Assembly (NCBI RefSeq): GCF_004217565.1
Contig: NZ_SHLA01000001.1
Coordinates: forward strand, 1,798,001 to 1,862,000
DNA: 64,000 bases
Direction of reading: 5' to 3'
Source of the DNA: Zhihengliuella halotolerans
Lineage (GTDB): Bacteria > Actinomycetota > Actinomycetes > Actinomycetales > Micrococcaceae
The translations under genes were made by a program, and so were the position numbers. The notes beneath the pieces were generated by a model. That model did no database searches. It was given only the letters and a program-made list of their open reading frames with translations, and was not told the DNA's origin. Each line of letters starts with the position of its first letter. Position 1 is the stretch's first letter. This document shows, piece by piece, positions 46,685-55,896 of this stretch.

Positions 46685-49600
46685 CGCTGCTCCTTCGTCG
46701 TCGACGCCGGTACCGCCGGCTCGGCGTCTGCGGCGAGATGCTCGTCCGCTTCCGCATCGTCGTCCGGCTCCGCGTCCGGCTCATCGGAGACGTGGTCGCT
46801 CGTGCGCCAGCGCGGCTGCACGAGGGCGGCCCGGCGGCGGGCCCGAACCGGAAGGACGAGTAGCAAGGCGATGAGCAGAACCAGGCCCTGCACCGCCAGC
46901 ACGGGCATCGCCCACGGGTTGGAGTACTGGATGTTCAAGCGACCGGCCTCGGCCGGCAACTCGAAGGCCTGGGCCCAGCCGAGGGTCGTGGCTCGCAACG
47001 GGCGCCCGTCGTAGGTCGCCGACCAGCCCGTGGCGGCGCGCTCGGCCAGGACGACGCGGCGCCCTTCGGAGCCCGCGGGCACGTCCTGGTTCAACACCCG
47101 AGCCCGGTCGGAAGCGACCAGGTGCTCGGTCTGGAGATTGGAGCCGACGACGCGAACGCGGGCCGTGAAGTCGCCAGACTCCTCGGATCCGCCGGCCTGG
47201 ACGGGGTCGACGCGCCAGAGCCAGCCGGCGTCGGTCCGGCCGACCGAGGCCAGGCCCGGGACGACGTCGATCTGGGACGCGACGTAGTCTCCGGAGGAGT
47301 CGACGTTGGTGAGGACGACGTAGTCGACACCCAGCGCACTGAGGTCGGCGCGCGGGTCAATCGCCTGCCCCGAGACGATCGAAGCGACGGTGCCGCGCAG
47401 GACGGTCGTCGCATCATCGTCCTGCTTGCGCTCCGCCTGCAGGACGGGGCCGAAGTAGCCGTCGGCCTCGGCGACCGCGGAGACGGAGTCGAGGGTCGAA
47501 CCCGCACCCGAGGCGAGAGACGTCTGCACGACGCCGCCCTCGCCCTGGGTGACGACGAGCGTCCGGGACTCCGATGCGCTCCGCCCGCGATCGGCGGCCG
47601 TCGCGGGCAGGCTGCGCGGCGTGGTCGCGGTCAGCTGCGGCTCGGCGCCGTATCCAGCGCCGCCGGCGAGGAATCCCGCACCGGCGATGAGGACGGAGAC
47701 CGCAGCGAAGGCGGCCGCGATTCCGGCCCAGGTGCGCGCGGCCCGGCCCTCGCGTGCCTGGGCACGCAGGCCCGGCGCCTCGCCGAAGCGCAGGCGTCCC
47801 GCCCCCACGGCCGCAGCCAGGAGCAATGCGAGGACGATGCCGGAGACGAACGGCCCGGTGAACGGGGTCACCGCCCGGCCTGAGTCGATGCTTGTGGCGA
47901 TCAGCTGGGAGCCGACCGAGCCGACGAGCAGCAGCACGACGGCGGCCAGCGCGCCGCGTGCGGTCCAGCCGGCACGGTCCGGGCCCAGCGCGCCGACGAC
48001 CGTGAAGGCGAGCGCGGGCAGTGCGACGAGAACCGCGGCGACGACGAGCCAGGGCACGCCCTCGGGCAGGGCGGCGAGCCCTGCCGGCGGCACGGAGGTA
48101 TCCAGATTCACGGGGAAACCGAGCAGCTGCTGCCAGGACGGCGCGGCGTGGAATGCCTGCGGCACACCCGGGTCGGCGAGAAGCACCCGCAGGTTCGTGA
48201 ACGCGGAGACGGCCAGACCCGCCACCATGGCGAGCGCCGGCACCGGAATCCACCAGAGGCTCTTGGCGCGCCGGCCGGCGGCCACCCCGACGACGGCGAT
48301 CGCGAGGATGGTGGGCAGCAGGAGCGCGGGCGCGGCGGCGACGACGAGTGCGAACGCCAGTCCGGCCCCGGCCGCGGCCGTCCACGACATGGTTCCGGCG
48401 ACGCCCGGGCGACGGGCGGACCGCGCGTCGTCGTCGTCGAGCGTGACGAGGCCGCGGCGGCGGGCACCGCCGATGCTGCGGATCACGCCGAGCGCGACGA
48501 GCGGGGCCAGCACGTGCACGACGACGGCGCCGAGGCGGCCGCTGCCCAGCGCCACCTGAAGGGTGGGCGCGAGGGCGTAGGCGACGGCGCCGAAGAGGCG
48601 AATGCCGCGCGAGCCGGTCACAGCGCTGAGCGCGAGCCACGCGAAGAGCGCGGACAGCGGCATCGCGGCGAGCACGAAGACGGTGACGGCCACGTTCGGG
48701 GCCGCGCCGCCGGCCGCGCCGATAAGGGTCAGTACGTAGTCGAAGGGGTCGGGCGCGCCCGGCATGCCGCTTCCCGTGGCCTGCCACCAATCGGTCGCGT
48801 TGTCCCAGATGTCGCCGAGCCGGGCGGAGAGCGGAAGCATCGATCCCTCGGTGAGGGCTTGCGCGCCGATGAGGTGGCGCAGGCCGACGAGCGAGAGCCC
48901 GGCCGTGACGAGGACCGCGACCAGCGCACTGACGGCAGCACTCGTACGGCTGGCGGTGACGAGTTCGGCGAAGTCGTCGCGGTCGTCGCCGGAAGGATTG
49001 GAGGCTTCGCTGGCCGCGTTCGGTTCACCGGGTGCGGACTCAAGTTCGTGGCCGGCGAGCAGGTGACGGTGGTGCTCGCGCACATCGCGCCGCCGGGTCA
49101 TCAGGGAGGCGACCGCGGAGCGGCGCTGCTTCCTGGTCCGCGCGGCCGAGCGACGGGAAGCGATCAGCCTGACGGGCCGCAGGACGGCCAGCAGGGACGC
49201 GCCGAGCTGGCCGACGCCGTGGCCCGGGTCCTTCGTGACGAGGCCCGACAGGAAGCGGCCGAGCCCACCGAGTACGGCGAAGAGTGCGATGAACGGGACC
49301 AGTGGCAGCGGCGCGTGTTTGAGGCGCAGGTAGACCTGCGAACGGCGGGCGGCGAAGGGCCCGGTCAGCTGCTTGACGGCGTCGGAGACGTGGTACATCC
49401 GCGCCTGCGGCACCACGACGACGCGGTGGCCGGCGAGGCGGTTGCGCCAGCACAGGTCGAGATCGTCGCCGACGCCGGGCAGGGCGCGGTCGAACCCGCC
49501 GAGCGCGGACCAGACGTCGCGGCGGATGAGGAGGCCGGCGGAGTTGACGGCGAAGGTGTCGGAGCGGCGGTCGTGCTGGCCCTGGTCGAGCTCTTCGGCC

Positions 49601-50061
49601 TCGATCATGGTCAGGCGTTCGCCGGCACGGCTCATGGAGAGGCCGACGTCGAGCAGGTGGCGCGGACGGTCGGCGTCGAGCTGCTTGCAGCCGGCGATCG
49701 TCACCGATGGGCTCGCCTCGACGGCGTCCAGGAGCTTCTCGAGGGCGTCCGTGGCGGGCGCGGAGTCGTCGTGGATCAGCCAGATCCACTCCGCCTCGGG
49801 CGCTCCGGTCGGTTCGGGTCCGGCGGCGAGGCCGGCGGCGACGGAGTGCCCGAAACCGTGCGCGGTCGTCGAAACGATCGTCGCGTCGGCGGGCAGGTGG
49901 GCGCGCAGCAAGTCGGCGGACTCGTCGCGGGAGGCGGCGTCGACGCCGATGAAACGGTCGACCGGGCGGGACTGACCCGTCAGAGCCTCCAACGTGCGGG
50001 GCAGGAAGGCGGCACCGTCGCGCGTTGCAACGACGGCGGTGACGCGGAGGTGCTCGTAAAT
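46681..50061 (-). CDS. Large membrane glycosyltransferase family 2 protein
   Basis: The product, about 1126 residues from the ATT at 50061, has a GT2 domain (residues 1-260: RVTAVVATRDGAAFLPRTLEAL, HDDSAPA, GVGDDLDLCWRN) then a dozen or more membrane segments and a soluble exported domain before the last helix (MPVLAVQGLVLLIALLLVLPV). It probably attaches sugars to envelope carriers. Start is uncertain: conventional GTGs at 50157 and 50175 lie inside whiB, and the next in-frame TTG falls inside the GT2 core; ATT 50061 overlaps the whiB TAA (TAATT) and keeps the whole domain. It is followed by DUF5719 with 4-bp overlap. Confidence 0.85.
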   Translation of the reverse strand: MYEHLRVTAVVATRDGAAFLPRTLEALTGQSRPVDRFIGVDAASRDESADLLRAHLPADATIVSTTAHGFGHSVAAGLAAGPEPTGAPEAEWIWLIHDDSAPATDALEKLLDAVEASPSVTIAGCKQLDADRPRHLLDVGLSMSRAGERLTMIEAEELDQGQHDRRSDTFAVNSAGLLIRRDVWSALGGFDRALPGVGDDLDLCWRNRLAGHRVVVVPQARMYHVSDAVKQLTGPFAARRSQVYLRLKHAPLPLVPFIALFAVLGGLGRFLSGLVTKDPGHGVGQLGASLLAVLRPVRLIASRRSAARTRKQRRSAVASLMTRRRDVREHHRHLLAGHELESAPGEPNAASEASNPSGDDRDDFAELVTASRTSAAVSALVAVLVTAGLSLVGLRHLIGAQALTEGSMLPLSARLGDIWDNATDWWQATGSGMPGAPDPFDYVLTLIGAAGGAAPNVAVTVFVLAAMPLSALFAWLALSAVTGSRGIRLFGAVAYALAPTLQVALGSGRLGAVVVHVLAPLVALGVIRSIGGARRRGLVTLDDDDARSARRPGVAGTMSWTAAAGAGLAFALVVAAAPALLLPTILAIAVVGVAAGRRAKSLWWIPVPALAMVAGLAVSAFTNLRVLLADPGVPQAFHAAPSWQQLLGFPVNLDTSVPPAGLAALPEGVPWLVVAAVLVALPALAFTVVGALGPDRAGWTARGALAAVVLLLVGSVGSQLIATSIDSGRAVTPFTGPFVSGIVLALLLAAAVGAGRLRFGEAPGLRAQAREGRAARTWAGIAAAFAAVSVLIAGAGFLAGGAGYGAEPQLTATTPRSLPATAADRGRSASESRTLVVTQGEGGVVQTSLASGAGSTLDSVSAVAEADGYFGPVLQAERKQDDDATTVLRGTVASIVSGQAIDPRADLSALGVDYVVLTNVDSSGDYVASQIDVVPGLASVGRTDAGWLWRVDPVQAGGSEESGDFTARVRVVGSNLQTEHLVASDRARVLNQDVPAGSEGRRVVLAERAATGWSATYDGRPLRATTLGWAQAFELPAEAGRLNIQYSNPWAMPVLAVQGLVLLIALLLVLPVRARRRAALVQPRWRTSDHVSDEPDAEPDDDAEADEHLAADAEPAVPASTTKEQR

Positions 50062-50609
50062 TAGACCGCTCGCTTCCGCAGCCGGCGGCGCTCGCGCTCG
50101 GAGAGCCCGCCCCAGATGCCGAAGCGCTCGTCGTTGGACAGCGCGTATTCGAGGCACTCGGAACGCACGTTGCACGCCCCGCAGACCTTCTTGGCGTCGC
50201 GGGTCGAGCCGCCCTTCTCCGGGAAGAACGCCTCGGGATCGGTCTGGGCGCAGAGGGCTTCGGTCTGCCAGCCGAGTTCGCCCTCATCCTCCTCGTATCC
50301 GAGGAGGTTCAGCCACAGGCCGCGCTCCGGCGCGCCCTCGGCCTCCTTCTCGGCCGGCAGTTCGCGCACTGGTGCGACGAGGCCCTCCGCCGGTTCGACG
50401 GCGGGTTCGCCCTCGGCGCTCTCGTGCGCGGCGAGGAAGGCGGTCGCCTGATCCTCGAGCTTGAGATCCGAAGCCTCACGGAAGCGTTCGGCAGCCGCGT
50501 CGTCGGCCGGATCGAGGAACCAATCGGCGGGCACCCCTCGGGAGCCGTAGTGCTTCGAGGCCTGGGCCTGGCTCGTATTGTGCTCGTGAATGCGTTCTGG
50601 TGTCCCCAT
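50061..50609 (-). CDS. WhiB-family iron-sulfur transcription factor with long N-terminus
   Basis: The 182-residue product ends in a WhiB domain with the four cluster cysteines Cys120, Cys143, Cys146 and Cys152 (ALCAQT, VCGACNVRSEC) and the turn GIWGGLSERERRRLRKR, which contacts DNA or sigma factor. Residues 1-115 are an acidic, Glu/Ala/Pro-rich extension; most WhiB proteins lack it. The start ATG 50609 is chosen for the AAGGGCTCAAC ribosome site; a GTG or ATG further upstream (50690) would add 27 residues. By position this is the WhiB2/WhmD type, which acts in cell division. Confidence 0.94.
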   Translation of the reverse strand: MGTPERIHEHNTSQAQASKHYGSRGVPADWFLDPADDAAAERFREASDLKLEDQATAFLAAHESAEGEPAVEPAEGLVAPVRELPAEKEAEGAPERGLWLNLLGYEEDEGELGWQTEALCAQTDPEAFFPEKGGSTRDAKKVCGACNVRSECLEYALSNDERFGIWGGLSERERRRLRKRAV

Positions 50610-50916
50610 TGTTGAGCCCTTCGACTTGCTGTTCGGCTGTACTTGCTTCTCGTATTCCGCCACCAGCGCGATCAGCGCCTTGGCTCTCAACTCGAGTGCG
50701 AGTCATCTCGTGAGAACGTATGAGGGAAGCTCATGAGTGTTCCACGGGACTAATTACACTTGTGTAACTCACCTTCCGTCAAGCGGGCAGGTGATTTTAT
50801 AGACCAATCCACCGCGTGTCGTCGCACGCCACGCCGGGCGAAATCCCCGTCAGACCACGGAAGACTCTACTTCCGCGGATTCTCAGGGTTTTCACAGCAT
50901 CACGAGGAGTTTGCCA
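50610..50916. promoter_or_regulatory. Divergent promoter region of whiB and the TIGR03089 gene
   Basis: The 307 bp between the divergent genes contains no gene I can support. It holds the 14-bp dyad at 50754-50767, a CTCATGAG palindrome nearby at 50729-50736, and a second dyad CGGAAG...CTTCCG (50858-50863 with 50870-50875) close to the TIGR03089 gene. It is A+T-rich relative to its surroundings, in keeping with regulated promoters. Confidence 0.6.
50754..50767. promoter_or_regulatory. Perfect dyad upstream of whiB
   Basis: TTACACTTGTGTAA has perfect 6-bp arms (TTACAC/GTGTAA) around TT. It is 144 bp upstream of the whiB ATG and 150 bp before the TIGR03089 gene. I cannot name the binding protein. 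Confidence 0.55.
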
Positions 50917-51645
50917 ATGTCGTCTCAGAACGGATCGTTACACGGTATCGAGTCGATCCTGGCTCCGCTGCGAGCGAGCCCCTCTCCCCTGCTCATCTGG
51001 CACGGGCCGTCGGGCGAGCGCGTCGAGCTCTCTGGCCGCGTGTTCGACAATTGGGTCGCCAAATCCGCCAACCTCCTCTCCGAGGAGTACGACGCCGGCC
51101 CGGGGACGTGCGTCGCGTTCGCCGCGCCCGCGCACTGGAAGACTCTGGCGCTGGCGTTCGCGGCCTGGCAGCTGGGCGCTCGCGTCGTCATCTCCGACGC
51201 GGAGGGAGCCGCCGACCTGGGTGCCGACCTCGTCGTCACGGACGCGCCGGAGACGGTCGAGGCCGACGAGATCTTGGCCGTCGCGCTCGGCTCGCTGGCC
51301 CTGAATTTCGGTGCCGAGTTGCCGTCTGGAGCTCTCGACTACGCGGCGGAGGTGCGGAGCTTCGGCGACGTCGCCTTCCCGGAATCGGTCGCCGCCGGCG
51401 CCGGGGCGCTGACGACCGCCCTCGGCACGCTGACCTTCGGCGAGCTCGTTGCGCCCGCAGGCGGGGACGGCGGAACGGCTGCCTTCGTCGCTGATGACCA
51501 CGAGGCGGACGAGCCGGCGCTGGGCGCGGCCCTTCGTGCCGCCGTCGTGCAGTTCGGCCGCGGTGACGCGCTGGTCCTGTTCGGTCGCGGCGTCGAGGCG
51601 CGCGAGGCGCTGCTCGCGCAGGAACGGGCCGTGCGGAGGATCTAG
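50917..51645 (+). CDS. TIGR03089 family protein
   Basis: The 242-residue product matches the actinobacterial TIGR03089 family, which resembles the N-terminal part of AMP-binding enzymes (the LSGRVFDNWVAKSANLL and HWKTLALAFAAWQLGARVV segments) but lacks the adenylation P-loop, so no ligase activity is expected. ATG 50917 follows CGAGGAG by about 9 bases. It lies between whiB and gtrA. Function is unknown. Confidence 0.9.
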   Translation: MSSQNGSLHGIESILAPLRASPSPLLIWHGPSGERVELSGRVFDNWVAKSANLLSEEYDAGPGTCVAFAAPAHWKTLALAFAAWQLGARVVISDAEGAADLGADLVVTDAPETVEADEILAVALGSLALNFGAELPSGALDYAAEVRSFGDVAFPESVAAGAGALTTALGTLTFGELVAPAGGDGGTAAFVADDHEADEPALGAALRAAVVQFGRGDALVLFGRGVEAREALLAQERAVRRI

Positions 51646-51661
51646 CCGGAGTGAACGGGGC

Positions 51662-52204
51662 TCACGCGCGCGGGCCCGGCGCGGGGGCGTCCGCTGCGAC
51701 GGCGTCGCGCTCGTTCGGGTGGAGCAGCTCGTGATCGTGGGCGAACTCGGGTTCCGCGTCCAACTCGGCGGTGAAGACCCAGAAGCGGTAGGCGAAGAAA
51801 CGGAAGATCGTGCCCAGAATCAGGCCCACCACGCTGCCGGCGATGAAGAGGCTGGTCGTGTCCGTCAGGTGCAGCATGTACTTGGTCACCCACACGCACG
51901 CGGCGGCGATCCCGAGCCCGATCGCGTTCATGATCAGGAACATCACCAGCTCGCGGGCGATGTTGGCCTGGCGGCGGTGCCGGAACGTCCAGTAGCGGTT
52001 CGCGCCCCAGGAGAAGAAGGTCGCGACGACGCCGGCGACGATCTTCGCCTTGACCTCGGACCCGGCCATGTGACCTGACATCAGCCAGAAGTAGATGCTG
52101 CTGTCCACCACGAAGGCGGCGGCACCGACCGTTCCGAACTTCATGACCTCGCGCCAGAGCATTGAGACGAGTCCTTGGACACGCTCGATGAGTCCCCTGA
52201 ACAT
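51662..52204 (-). CDS. GtrA-family membrane protein
   Basis: The 180-residue product has four membrane helices (residues about 20-140) and the GtrA pattern: KFGTVGAAAFVVDSSIYF, FFSWGANRYWTF, MFLIMNAIGLGIAAACVW and GTIFRFFAYRFWVF. GtrA proteins help flip polyprenyl-linked sugars. The last 35 residues are polar. It is divergent from purK, an order shared with M. tuberculosis Rv3277/Rv3276c. Confidence 0.93.
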   Translation of the reverse strand: MFRGLIERVQGLVSMLWREVMKFGTVGAAAFVVDSSIYFWLMSGHMAGSEVKAKIVAGVVATFFSWGANRYWTFRHRRQANIARELVMFLIMNAIGLGIAAACVWVTKYMLHLTDTTSLFIAGSVVGLILGTIFRFFAYRFWVFTAELDAEPEFAHDHELLHPNERDAVAADAPAPGPRA

Positions 52205-52392
52205 ATTCCTCCACGCGTTCGATCGCCCCGCCGGGACCCGGGCGCGGCGGTGAGACGCCGGACCCGGCCGGAGGGCACGTTAGCGATCAGTCTAGGTGTG
52301 CCCGCTGCGCGTTTTCTGTGAATACAGCCGAAATGACCGGTGTCTTCCGTCACCGGGCGGGCAGCGGCGGCCGGCTTCGGTAGGCTGGGCGG

Positions 52393-53553
52393 GTGAGTTT
52401 TCCTGTGATTGGCGTTGTTGGTGGCGGACAGCTGGCCCGAATGATGGCCCCCCAAGCTGTCCATCTTGGTTTCGATCTGCACGTTCTGGCCGAAGGCCCG
52501 GACGTGTCCGCGGTGAAGGCGGTGTCCTCCGCGCCCGTGGGTGACTACACGGACCTCGAGACCCTGCGCGCTTTCGCCCGCGGCAAGGACGTGGTCACCT
52601 TCGACCACGAGCACGTGCCGAACGAGCACCTGCAGACCCTGATCGACGAGGGCGTGAACGTCCAGCCGCGGCCGAGCGCGCTCGTCCACGCCCAGGACAA
52701 GCTGGTCATGCGCCGTGCGATCGAGGCCCTCGGGCTGCCGAACCCGCGCTGGGCGGCCGTCGCCTCCGTCGCCGAGCTCGTGGCGTTCGGGGACGAGGCG
52801 GGTTGGCCCGTCGTGCTGAAGACCCCGCGCGGCGGCTACGACGGCAAGGGAGTGCGCATCGTGGAGGACCACGTTGCCGCCCAAGCGTGCGCCGACTGGT
52901 TCGACGCTGGCCGCTTCGACGCCCTGCTCGCCGAGGAAAAGGTCGATTTCTCTCGCGAGCTCTCCGCCATGGTGGCCCGCACCCCGGGCGGAGAGGCCCG
53001 CGCCTGGCCCGTCGTGCACACGATTCAGGTCGACGGCGTCTGCGACGAGGTGATCGCCCCGGCGGCCGAGCTCGACCCGGCCGTCGAAGAGGCCGCCCGC
53101 GAAGCGGCGCTGACGATCGCCCGCGAGTTCGGCGTCACCGGCGCGATGGCCGCTGAGCTCTTCGAAACGCCCGGCCACGGCGCCGGATTCGTGATCAACG
53201 AGCTCGCGATGCGGCCGCACAACACCGGCCACTGGTCGATGGACGGCTGTGTGACCGGCCAGTTCGAGCAGCACCTGCGCGCCGTGCTGGATCTGCCGCT
53301 GGGCGACACGCGTCCCCTGGGTGGGCGCACCGTGATGAAGAACTACCTCGGCGGCGCCAACGAGGACCTCTACTCGATGTATCAGGCGGCCCTGGCCGCC
53401 GAACCGCGCGCCAAGATCCACGCCTACGGCAAGTCCGTGCGGCCGGGCCGTAAGATCGGGCACATCAACGTCGTCGCCGAGCCCGGCGAGAGCGTCGCCT
53501 CCGTGCGGGAGCGCGCGAACCGCGTCGCCGCCCTCATCCGAGACGGGCAGTAA
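52393..53553 (+). CDS. purK: 5-(carboxyamino)imidazole ribonucleotide synthase
   Basis: The 386-residue ATP-grasp enzyme makes N5-CAIR from AIR, bicarbonate and ATP in purine synthesis. It shows [14 protein letters not shown], the ATP-lid [14 protein letters not shown] and the late [16 protein letters not shown] 52393 is the only start before the first strand. It is followed by purE after 64 bp on the same strand. Confidence 0.97.
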   Translation: MSFPVIGVVGGGQLARMMAPQAVHLGFDLHVLAEGPDVSAVKAVSSAPVGDYTDLETLRAFARGKDVVTFDHEHVPNEHLQTLIDEGVNVQPRPSALVHAQDKLVMRRAIEALGLPNPRWAAVASVAELVAFGDEAGWPVVLKTPRGGYDGKGVRIVEDHVAAQACADWFDAGRFDALLAEEKVDFSRELSAMVARTPGGEARAWPVVHTIQVDGVCDEVIAPAAELDPAVEEAAREAALTIAREFGVTGAMAAELFETPGHGAGFVINELAMRPHNTGHWSMDGCVTGQFEQHLRAVLDLPLGDTRPLGGRTVMKNYLGGANEDLYSMYQAALAAEPRAKIHAYGKSVRPGRKIGHINVVAEPGESVASVRERANRVAALIRDGQ

Positions 53554-53617
53554 GCGCCCGCCACCCCCGTCCACCGGTCACCATCACCACGGCCGGTCCA
53601 AGAACGAAGGAATGAGC

Positions 53618-54157
53618 ATGAGCACCACGCAGCCACTGGTCGGCGTCGTCATGGGATCGGACTCCGACTGGCCGACGATGCGTCTGGCCGCCGAAGCCCT
53701 CGACGAGCTGGGCATCCCTTACGAGGCCGACGTCGTCTCCGCGCACCGCATGCCCGAGGACATGATCAGCTACGGCAAGACCGCTCACGAGCGGGGACTG
53801 CGCGTGATCATCGCCGGCGCCGGCGGAGCCGCCCACCTGCCCGGCATGCTGGCCTCCGTGACTCCGCTGCCCGTCATCGGCGTGCCCGTCCAGCTGAAGA
53901 CCCTCGACGGCATGGATTCCCTGCTCTCGATCGTCCAGATGCCCGCGGGTGTCCCGGTGGCGACCGTCTCGATCAACGGCGCGCGCAACGCGGGGCTGCT
54001 CGCGGCGCGGATCCTGGCCTCCGGCGCGGGCGAGGAGGCGGCCGCCCTCCGCTCGGACCTCGTCGACTTCGCCGCCGGGCTGCGCCAGGTGGCCGCCGAC
54101 AAGGGCGCCGCGCTGCGCGCGAGCATCGCCGAGCAGCGGGCGGGCGACGGGCGCTAG
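53618..54157 (+). CDS. purE: 5-(carboxyamino)imidazole ribonucleotide mutase
   Basis: The 179-residue enzyme converts N5-CAIR to CAIR. It has the class I motif [14 protein letters not shown], the histidine motif SAHRMPEDM and the [11 protein letters not shown] loop. Two in-frame ATGs occur (53612 and 53618); the GAAGGA ribosome site ends at 53611, leaving no spacing for the first and six bases for the second, so 53618 is chosen. Confidence 0.97.
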   Translation: MSTTQPLVGVVMGSDSDWPTMRLAAEALDELGIPYEADVVSAHRMPEDMISYGKTAHERGLRVIIAGAGGAAHLPGMLASVTPLPVIGVPVQLKTLDGMDSLLSIVQMPAGVPVATVSINGARNAGLLAARILASGAGEEAAALRSDLVDFAAGLRQVAADKGAALRASIAEQRAGDGR

Positions 54158-54167
54158 CCGAGACCCC

Positions 54168-55856
54168 ATGCAGCCTTCGACGAATCAGAACCCCTCGAAC
54201 CCCGGCGGCCGGCTCACCGACCCGGTCCGGAATCCCGAGCAGGCGCCAGCTCCCGTCCGCACCAAGCGGGCGTTTTTCCTCCTGCTCCTAACGATCTTCG
54301 TACCCGGCGGCGCGCAGGTGGTCGCCGGCAACCGGCGCATCGGCCGCCGCGCCCTCGTTGTCACACTGACGTGCTGGACCCTGCTGATCCTCACGGTCGC
54401 CGTCTACGTGTTCGACCGGGCCATCCTGATCTCGTTGCTGGCCCGGCCTTCGGCGCAGCTCACCCTCGCGATCCTCCTGCTCCTGCTGGCCATCGGGTGG
54501 GTACTGCTCTTCATCAACACGATCGCGATCATCCGGCCCACCCTGCTCGCCCCGGGCGCGCGCGGGATCCTCGTCGGCGCCACCGTGCTGGCCCTCGTCT
54601 GCACGGCGGGCGCGCTCGGCTACGGTTCGTTCATGCTCAACACGGGCCGCGACACGATCAAGAACGTCTTCGCCTCCGGACCCGAGATGGAGCCCGCCGA
54701 CGGCCGCTACAACATCCTGGTCATGGGCGGCGATGCCGGGGCCAACCGCGAGGGCCTGCGCCCCGACACGATGATGCTCTTCAGCGTCGATGCGAAGACC
54801 GGCAAGACCGCGATCATCTCCTTCCCCCGCAATTTCCAGAACGCGCCCTTCCCCGCGGGCTCCCCGCTCGCGGACGTCTTCCCCACCGGCTTCGACTGCG
54901 GCAACGAGTGCATCCTCAACGCCCTCTACCCGGTCGTGGAGCAGAGCTACGCCGACGTCTACCCGGAGGGCTCCAACGCGGGCGCCGAGGCGATGATGGA
55001 CGCGGCGGAAGGCATCACCGGCGTCGAGGTCCAGGGCTACGTCCTCGTGGACATGGCCGGTTTCGAGACGTTCATCGACGCCATGGGCGGCGTCACGGTT
55101 CAATCCGGCGGTTGGGTTCCCTTCCGCGGCCCGCAGCGCGATGACATGTACGTGCGCACGCGCTGGTTCGAACCCGGGGAACTGAAGATGGACGGGGCCG
55201 AGGCCCTCTGGTTCGCCCGGTCCCGCTACTTCACGACCGACTACCACCGCATCCGCCGGCAGCAGTGCCTGCAGCAGGCCATGATCAAGCAGTTCAACCC
55301 GCAGACGGTCCTGACCCGATTCGGGGACATCATGTCCGCCGGCGAAAATCTCGTGGAGACCAACATCCCTCAGGACCAGCTCGGCAGCTTCCTGAATCTG
55401 GCCGACAAAGCCCGCGACAGCCCGATGGAGCGCCTCACCCTTGGCGCGCCGGACTTCGGGACGAGCTCGGACAGGTTCTCGACCTACCCGGACTTCGGCC
55501 TGATCGAGGAGCGCGTGGACGAGATCCTGCTCACGGCTTCCGGCGACGCCCCCGAGCCGACACCGCAGGAGAAGCCCGAGCCGAGCGAGGACTCGTCGGA
55601 TGACGGTGCGAGCGGTTCCGACGAGGACGGCGGCGACGGTGGCACCGGTGGCGAAAGCTCCGACGCCGGAGACACGGCCGGGTCCACCGAGGCGACGGAC
55701 AAGCAGGACGACATCGCGGGCTGGGGATCGGAGGCTCCGACGGCTCAGCCGGATGGCTCACCCATCACCGAGGACTACCTGATCTACCTCGAGCAGACCG
55801 GGCAGACCGGCCTGTTGGAGCTGATCGCCGGCGACAACGACGAATGCACGACCTGA
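54168..55856 (+). CDS. LytR-CpsA-Psr family cell-wall glycopolymer ligase
   Basis: The 562-residue product attaches teichoic-acid-like or arabinogalactan-like polymers to peptidoglycan. It has about four membrane helices (residues 33-160) where most relatives have one, then the LCP domain starting NILVMGGDAGANREGLRPDTMMLFSVD (about residue 182) with the polyprenyl-phosphate Arg (YFTTDYHRIRRQQC). The C-terminal 100 residues are acidic and Gly/Asp/Ser-rich. It follows purE after only 10 bp. Confidence 0.93.
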   Translation: MQPSTNQNPSNPGGRLTDPVRNPEQAPAPVRTKRAFFLLLLTIFVPGGAQVVAGNRRIGRRALVVTLTCWTLLILTVAVYVFDRAILISLLARPSAQLTLAILLLLLAIGWVLLFINTIAIIRPTLLAPGARGILVGATVLALVCTAGALGYGSFMLNTGRDTIKNVFASGPEMEPADGRYNILVMGGDAGANREGLRPDTMMLFSVDAKTGKTAIISFPRNFQNAPFPAGSPLADVFPTGFDCGNECILNALYPVVEQSYADVYPEGSNAGAEAMMDAAEGITGVEVQGYVLVDMAGFETFIDAMGGVTVQSGGWVPFRGPQRDDMYVRTRWFEPGELKMDGAEALWFARSRYFTTDYHRIRRQQCLQQAMIKQFNPQTVLTRFGDIMSAGENLVETNIPQDQLGSFLNLADKARDSPMERLTLGAPDFGTSSDRFSTYPDFGLIEERVDEILLTASGDAPEPTPQEKPEPSEDSSDDGASGSDEDGGDGGTGGESSDAGDTAGSTEATDKQDDIAGWGSEAPTAQPDGSPITEDYLIYLEQTGQTGLLELIAGDNDECTT

Positions 55857-55896
55857 CCGCACTCCCCACCGCGAGGATCACCTCCCAGGAGCCGCC

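Noticed and set aside
46681-50175. Conventional GTG start inside whiB for the glycosyltransferase
   Set aside because: It would overlap whiB by about 115 bp and add a basic leader with no domain similarity; ATT 50061 keeps the GT2 domain whole.
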